DNA from: Megasphaera lornae
Lineage (GTDB): Bacteria; Bacillota; Negativicutes; Veillonellales; Megasphaeraceae
Assembly (NCBI RefSeq): GCF_000214495.1
Contig: NZ_AFIJ01000026.1
Coordinates: 1-50,167, forward strand
Length of the DNA: 50,167 nucleotides
Reading direction: 5' to 3'
Positions 45,907 through 50,167 of this stretch are shown here, in pieces (the first letter of the stretch is position 1; every line of letters begins with the position of its first letter). The notes under the pieces were generated by a model, which was not told the DNA's origin, made no database searches, and worked only from the letters and a program-made list of their open reading frames with translations. The translations under genes and the position numbers were made by a program.

Positions 45907-46223
45907 TAAAAAAGCCCCGGAATACGCATGCCGTTAGTAATCTTGCTCATTTCTTCAGACATCATTTCATCTACTTTTTTATTCGCTTCATTAACTGCCG
46001 CAACAATCAGATCCTCCAGCATTTCCGTATCTTCCGGATCTACAATCTTCGGATCAATGTGAACGGACTGCACAATTTTAGCACCGTTAATCGTAATCGT
46101 TAACGCACCGCCGCCAACCCCGGCTTCTACTGTACGATTTTTTAATTCATTCTGCAACCGTTCCATTTCCTTTTGCATCTTTTCTACTTTTTTCATCATG
46201 CCCTGCATATTACCGCCAAACAT
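45906..46223 (-). CDS. YbaB/EbfC family nucleoid-associated protein
   Basis: 105 residues from ATG 46223, 7 bases after GGGGAGG; the Met two codons earlier is too near the RBS. MFGGNMQGMMKKVEKMQKEMERLQNELKNRTVEA is the helical dimerisation arm, GGGALTITINGAKIVQSVHIDPKIVDPEDTEMLEDLIVAAVNEA the conserved core. Binds DNA non-specifically; the dnaX-ybaB-recR order is conserved widely. Confidence 0.96.
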   Translation of the reverse strand: MFGGNMQGMMKKVEKMQKEMERLQNELKNRTVEAGVGGGALTITINGAKIVQSVHIDPKIVDPEDTEMLEDLIVAAVNEANKKVDEMMSEEMSKITNGMRIPGLF

Positions 46224-46241
46224 TTTCATTCCTCCCCATAA

Positions 46242-48126
46242 TTAATTCAATTTATTTTTTTCTTCTCTATATATATTACATTCTCCTACGATTTTGAGCA
46301 ACGGTTCCATTAACGCCCGTGTCTCCCCGTCCATTGCAGGTACGCCGGCAGCCGCTGACCAATGCGCAGCCTCTGTTTCAAATTCTGAACTCCCTGTATC
46401 CCGCATTTCCGAAGAACTCGCTTCACCGGTCAGGGACTGTTTTTTTTTTCAAATTTCCCCAACATAGGATCCGCAGCAAGAAAATTTTGTACCCGGCATA
46501 CCTGTCCCGTAACTTGCGAAAACGCCTTTTCTATACATTTGCCCGCCTTTTCTCCATTTACTATTTCCATATGAAACGGACTGTTATAGGTCATAACCGC
46601 CTGCCCCTCTGCCAAATAAAACAATGTTCCGCACGCAAAACACCGAGAAACGGCCGCCATTTTTTCTTTTTTTAAAATAGTTTCCACTTGCTTAAATACG
46701 TCTGTATAAGAAAAGGTATCGGCCGCCGGAGCGGTTGCCGCCTCCTCCGTATCTGCTTCGGGAAGTACCGGTATTTCTTCCGTCTTTTTATTCTCGGGAA
46801 TAGCTTCCGCCACTGTCCCGGAATCCGTATCACCGAAAGAAGGAAGCGGGACCGTCGTATTCGCGACACGGACCGGAGCCGACGATTCGCCAACACCTTC
46901 CTGATTTTCCGTTGCCGGGGAAAGAGCCGCCACATTGTTTTCGCTTCCGGCAACTTGCTGTCGTCGTAACCGATGCACTTCTTCTTCCAAAGCTTGCAAC
47001 CGTTGCCCCCAAGAAACCGGCTCGGTCCCGCTTTTCGCCGCAGGAACCGGTTGTGCCGCGCGTAACATGCCCATTTCCACAACAATCCGCGGCATGGGCG
47101 AAGTTTTTGCCTGCCATAAGGTTTCCTGTAAAATCTGTAACATGTCAAATAAGCGCCCGCTCTGAATCCGCTTCGCCTGTTCCTGCAATAGAGGCGCCAT
47201 ATCTCCATAAGAAGACAGCACCGCCGCGTTCGCATCCGCCCGGCATAATACTAACGCACGTAAATGTTCAATACAAGCAGTTAAAAGAATCGTCGGTTCT
47301 TTTCCCAGATGAATGATCTCATCAATTTTTCGAATAATTTCTCGACCGTCATTATCCATCAGGACCCGACAAAATGAAAATACCCATTCCATTCCGATTA
47401 ATCCCAGTATATTTCTTACCGTATCGGCATCGAGTACGGTCGCGCCGGTGCCGACACATTGATCCAACATACTTAAGGCGTCGCGCATACCTCCTTCCGC
47501 TTTTACCGCTAACACACGAGCCGCATCCGCAGCCAAAGAAAGATGTTCCTGCGCGGCAACATAAAGTAATCGCGCCGCTATATCGTCACTCGTAAGTCGT
47601 CTAAATTCATAGCGCTGACACCGGGATAAAATAGTAATAGGAATCCGTTCCGGTTCGGTCGTAGCTAAAATAAAAATAACATGTGCCGGCGGTTCTTCCA
47701 AGGTTTTAAGCAGAGCATTAAACGCTTCGATCGTAAGCATATGTACTTCATCAATAATGTAAATCTTTTTTTACCTTCCGCCGGCATAAATTTAACCGTT
47801 TCCCGCAACGTCCGAATGTCTTCAATACTGCGATTGGATGCCGCATCAATTTCTACTACATCCAGCGATTCGCCCCGCATAATATGACGACAAATTTCAC
47901 AGGTATTACAAGGATGCCCCTTGGTACCTTGTTCACAATTAACGGCCCGGGCAAAAATTTTGGCCGTACTTGTTTTTCCCGTACCGCGAGGACCTGAAAA
48001 AAGATAAGCATGCGCCACCTTATCCATAATAATCGCTTTTTGTAATGTTTCTGTAATTTGGCGTTGTCCCACTACATCTTCAAACGTTTTGGGCCGCCAT
48101 TTACGGTATAACGCAACATATGCCAT
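46242..48126 (-). CDS. dnaX: DNA polymerase III subunits gamma/tau DnaX (frame interrupted at two A runs)
   Basis: Clamp-loader ATPase. Start ATG 48126 (MAYVALYRKWRP) with GAGG upstream. The 5' frame has Walker A GPRGTGKTSTA and the zinc site CEQGTKGHPCNTCEIC, then is lost after MPAEGKK at an A7 run (47766-47772). One extra A restores KIYIIDEVHMLTIEAFNALLKTLEEPP, i.e. Walker B and the rest. A second break is at an A10 run (46440-46449): the zero frame stops as KFEKKNSP at 46430, but one extra A, or a -1 shift at A AAA AAC, continues for 65 residues to a stop at 46242 (ending EPLLKIVGECNIYREEKNKLN), which looks like a normal DnaX C-terminus. The first break is likely a sequencing error because the gene is essential; the second could be tau/gamma-type slippage. 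Confidence 0.88.
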
Positions 48127-48144
48127 GATTAACCTCACAGAATA

Positions 48145-48169
48145 TAAAAAAAGCAGCTAACTGCTGCTT
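48145..48169 (-). terminator. Terminator of the SRP RNA gene
   Basis: Minus-strand stem AAGCAGC, loop AGTTA, GCTGCTT and a T run. It stands between the SRP RNA and dnaX, 19 bases before the dnaX ATG. Confidence 0.8.
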
Positions 48170-48334
48170 ATAACCAACCGAAAAGTACTCGTGTATGATA
48201 ACCCGTCAGGTTTCCCTGTGGCACATGAAAATAACTATTTATCGCTGCTTCCTCTCGGACCTGACGAGGTTCATAGGTTTTCATTGCACAAGCCCCGACG
48301 GATTACCATGCACCGGTACTTTTATTAAGTTAGC
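48170..48334 (-). ncRNA. ffs: Signal recognition particle RNA
   Basis: The conserved helix-8 core is clear on the minus strand: GTCAGGTCC, a GAGA tetraloop, GGAAGCAGC, then further on CACAGGGAAACCTGAC, i.e. the asymmetric and symmetric loops that bind Ffh. The stem continues with ATGAACC/GGGTTAT-type pairing, and the segment GGGCTTGTGCAATG matches the same region of the B. subtilis scRNA. Its location directly upstream of dnaX is the same as scr in B. subtilis. The 5' end is inferred from the promoter at 48341-48369; mature ends are approximate, and no complete Alu domain is obvious, so it may be the short bacterial form. Confidence 0.92.
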
Positions 48335-48340
48335 GATATT

Positions 48341-48369
48341 ATTATAGCTTGAAATACTATATTTAGCAA
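48341..48369 (-). promoter_or_regulatory. Promoter of the SRP RNA gene
   Basis: TTGCTA (48369-48364), 17-base spacer, TATAAT (48346-48341) on the minus strand, predicting a start near 48334. Confidence 0.8.
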
Positions 48370-48398
48370 GATATAATCGATATCTCTTCGCTATTATT

Positions 48399-48446
48399 AA
48401 AAAAACAAATCCCCTACAACAACCTGCGCCGCTGTAGGGGACTTTG
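48399..48446 (-). terminator. Terminator of the amino-acid permease gene
   Basis: Minus-strand stem CCCCTACA...TGTAGGGG flanked by AAA/TTT, followed by TTTGTTTTTTT. It starts 1-2 bases beyond the permease stop. Confidence 0.85.
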
Positions 48447-48447
48447 T

Positions 48448-49767
48448 TTAAGAGAACGCTAAAATAGGCGATATAATCAGAAGAATGCCGGTAGCAATAA
48501 TTAAATATAAAGACAACCCTTTCAACTCTCGCAACAACGGTACTTGATAAACTAAATAGGCAGGTATCAGACAGCCTACCAAACCGAAAATGGGACTGCA
48601 AATAGAAGTAAAGCTTAAGACCGGCGCATTGAGAATAATCGCTCCCCACGACATTAATACGGCAAAAACAAGAATACCGAACGATACTGCCCGGGTCGAT
48701 ATTTTATCTTCCGCAATGACCCGTTTTAAAGCATTCATCGTCAACCCCTGACAGGCTTCTCTGAAGCCCAAAAAGACCCCGAAAAAGGCGGTTACCACGG
48801 CAAAAATATTTAAAATTAAACTCATAATTTTTACAGATTCACCGGGAATCCCTTTAGCCGCCAAGGCTAACGCGGAAATATTTTTATCATAGGCCATCAC
48901 AGCCTGTTCGTGTCCCATAGCCAAGGTAAAAGAAATAGCATAAAAAAATACTACCACAAACAATATTCCGAAGGCAATATTCATGGCTCTTAATGATTTA
49001 TATCGTGCCACTTCAATAGATGTATTGTGAGAACGATAAGAAATAACCATGGGACTGAGGCTTTGTAAAAACAGAATGGAAGTTAAAGTAAACGGCAACA
49101 TAATAATGGTTTCACGAATTAAATACGCCATATCGGGAAAAGCGCCGATATTGGCCAAATTCCAATGTTGCACCATTAATATCCCCAGTACGGCGACCAC
49201 TCCCAACTTGGTTAACACCATAAACGTGGAAATTTTAAAAAGCACTTTTTCACCGCGCGAAGCTAATGCCACTAAAAGACAGATGATGGCCAAGCCGTAT
49301 AAAGGATTATGGGCTAACGATTGTTTCGTAATGCCGAAAGTAACTAAAAACGAGGCACTATCATTATTAATCGCCGTAGAATATACAAATACCCAAATAA
49401 TAAGCATGATAAAATATAAAATACCTAAAAAGAATCCCCAGTTTTTCCCTAAATAATTGCCGATAACTCCGGGGTAATCTTCACATCGCGGCGATTTGGC
49501 CAAAGTATTAATAAATAACCGCTGAAACAGATACATCGCCGGATACCCGATAATAGAGGACAGTAAAAAAACCCAAATACCCGCTAATCCTACTTTCACA
49601 GGTAAAAATACAATACCGGCACCGATAGCCATACCGATACTGAGAATGACCCAACCCCAGTCCGTACTGTCAAATGCTACCGCTTTTCGCCACTCCGTCT
49701 GTGACATGCCGGCTTTTTCCCAAGGAAAAACACGGCGTGCAGACTCCGATACACTTTCATGTTTCAT
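48448..49767 (-). CDS. HAAAP-family amino acid permease (SdaC/serine-threonine type)
   Basis: 439 residues, about 11 membrane helices, starting GWVILSIGMAIGAGIVFLPVKVGLAGIWVFLLSSIIGYPAMYLFQRLF, which is the typical first-helix motif of hydroxy/aromatic amino acid permeases. Later SLSPMVISYRS and FLGFREACQGL fit the SdaC branch. Probably H+-coupled serine or threonine uptake; substrate not certain. GAGGAG lies directly before ATG 49767. The 49768-49920 stretch upstream is AT-rich and should hold its promoter; nothing else is seen there. Confidence 0.92.
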   Translation of the reverse strand: MKHESVSESARRVFPWEKAGMSQTEWRKAVAFDSTDWGWVILSIGMAIGAGIVFLPVKVGLAGIWVFLLSSIIGYPAMYLFQRLFINTLAKSPRCEDYPGVIGNYLGKNWGFFLGILYFIMLIIWVFVYSTAINNDSASFLVTFGITKQSLAHNPLYGLAIICLLVALASRGEKVLFKISTFMVLTKLGVVAVLGILMVQHWNLANIGAFPDMAYLIRETIIMLPFTLTSILFLQSLSPMVISYRSHNTSIEVARYKSLRAMNIAFGILFVVVFFYAISFTLAMGHEQAVMAYDKNISALALAAKGIPGESVKIMSLILNIFAVVTAFFGVFLGFREACQGLTMNALKRVIAEDKISTRAVSFGILVFAVLMSWGAIILNAPVLSFTSICSPIFGLVGCLIPAYLVYQVPLLRELKGLSLYLIIATGILLIISPILAFS

Positions 49768-49920
49768 TTCTCCTCATACTCCTTTTATATATGATTACCA
49801 TATTGGTATATTATTCATAATATCATAATTGTTTCCGCTTGCACAAGAATAACCCGAATAATTTATTATGCCTAATTTATATATATAAAATTTGTATCAA
49901 AAAGAAATGCAATATATTAC

Positions 49921-49957
49921 AAAACCGGTGCTTTTTTTACAATGCGGCACCGGTTTT
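49921..49957. terminator. Bidirectional terminator downstream of dapF
   Basis: AAAACCGGTGC and GCACCGGTTTTT are complementary arms around a loop with a T run; works for dapF on the minus strand and symmetrically the other way. Confidence 0.88.
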
Positions 49958-49982
49958 TCTGTGTAACTTTCTTAAATTTTTT

Positions 49983-50167
49983 CTATTTTTCTTCCCATTC
50001 TCCGGTATACGAAACCGCTGCCGGCCCTGTCATATACACATTGCCGTCGGTTTCGCTATAGTCAATATGAAGGGTCCCTAAATATAATTGAACATCCACC
50101 TTTCTGCCGGTAAAGCCGTTTAAAAAAGAACCTACAGCACACGCGCAGGAACCGGTTCCGCAAGCAG
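49983..50167 (-). CDS. dapF: Diaminopimelate epimerase DapF, C-terminal part (runs off the right edge)
   Basis: The last 61 residues, beginning ACGTGSCACAVGSFLNG. ACGTGSC holds the second catalytic Cys of the LL-/meso-diaminopimelate epimerase; VDVQLYLGTLHIDYSETDGNVYMTGPAAVSYTGEW is the usual C-terminal strand pattern with MTGPA. Provides meso-DAP for peptidoglycan and lysine. The 5' part lies beyond the window. Confidence 0.95.
   Translation of the reverse strand, partial: ACGTGSCACAVGSFLNGFTGRKVDVQLYLGTLHIDYSETDGNVYMTGPAAVSYTGEWEEK

Noticed and set aside
47665-48138. Short DnaX isoform made by the first (A7) frame break
   Set aside because: The truncated product would lack Walker B and most of the ATPase, so it is not a gamma-like form; a missing base is more likely.

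Overview
The window looks like a chromosomal segment of a diderm Firmicute, class Negativicutes (Veillonellaceae-like; Dialister or Megasphaera relatives would fit). The evidence is the mix of trimeric autotransporter adhesins with ESPR-type signal peptides (which need an outer membrane) and Firmicute synteny at the right end: SRP RNA upstream of dnaX, then ybaB, recR and a bofA-like gene. That block and a perfect 16-bp parS site at 993-1008 suggest the origin-proximal half of the chromosome. Nearly every gene lies on the minus strand. No tRNA, rRNA or CRISPR array was seen.

Layout. 1-11.3 kb: the start of one autotransporter gene, parS, and a giant autotransporter of about 3,390 residues with a YadA head, about 14 stalk modules of about 157 residues and a barrel anchor; its frame is broken once near the 3' end. 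11.8-15.3 kb: panD and panC behind an attenuator-like leader, then proS. 15.3-29.1 kb: a 13-gene, tightly coupled operon (TM1266-like regulator, nitrogenase-like H2-D2-K2, hypF, hypC, hypD, hypE, nitrogenase-like H1-D1-K1, hydF, cbiK). It starts with a leader in which terminator and antiterminator are mutually exclusive and ends in an intrinsic terminator. This is the most unusual system here: a duplicated nitrogenase-like module wrapped around the Fe(CN)2CO assembly genes, without hypA/hypB or any hydrogenase structural gene. 29.1-31.9 kb: a dicarboxylate/amino-acid symporter, a small zinc-ribbon membrane protein and a serine beta-lactamase-like protein.

31.93-40.43 kb is a lower-GC island bounded by a 17-bp direct repeat, one copy of which overlaps the 3' end of an Eis-like acetyltransferase gene. 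It holds an AAA ATPase (DUF4143 type), an Abi/DRT-like reverse transcriptase, two single-TRD hsdS cassettes facing each other around a tyrosine recombinase, an AlbA_2/Schlafen-type ATP-binding protein, and a C-terminal remnant of hsdR. It reads as a defence island containing a decayed type I restriction locus. 40.4-50.2 kb is core chromosome: Eis-like acetyltransferase, DUF2156 protein, 3-methyladenine glycosylase, IclR regulator, a membrane-fusion lipoprotein, bofA-like, recR, ybaB, dnaX, SRP RNA, an amino-acid permease and the 3' end of dapF.

A caution on the sequence: in four places (giant adhesin, beta-lactamase-like gene, dnaX twice) adding a single A to a coding-strand A run restores the expected gene. 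This may be homopolymer under-calling, or slippage used on purpose; the gene models below state where it matters.
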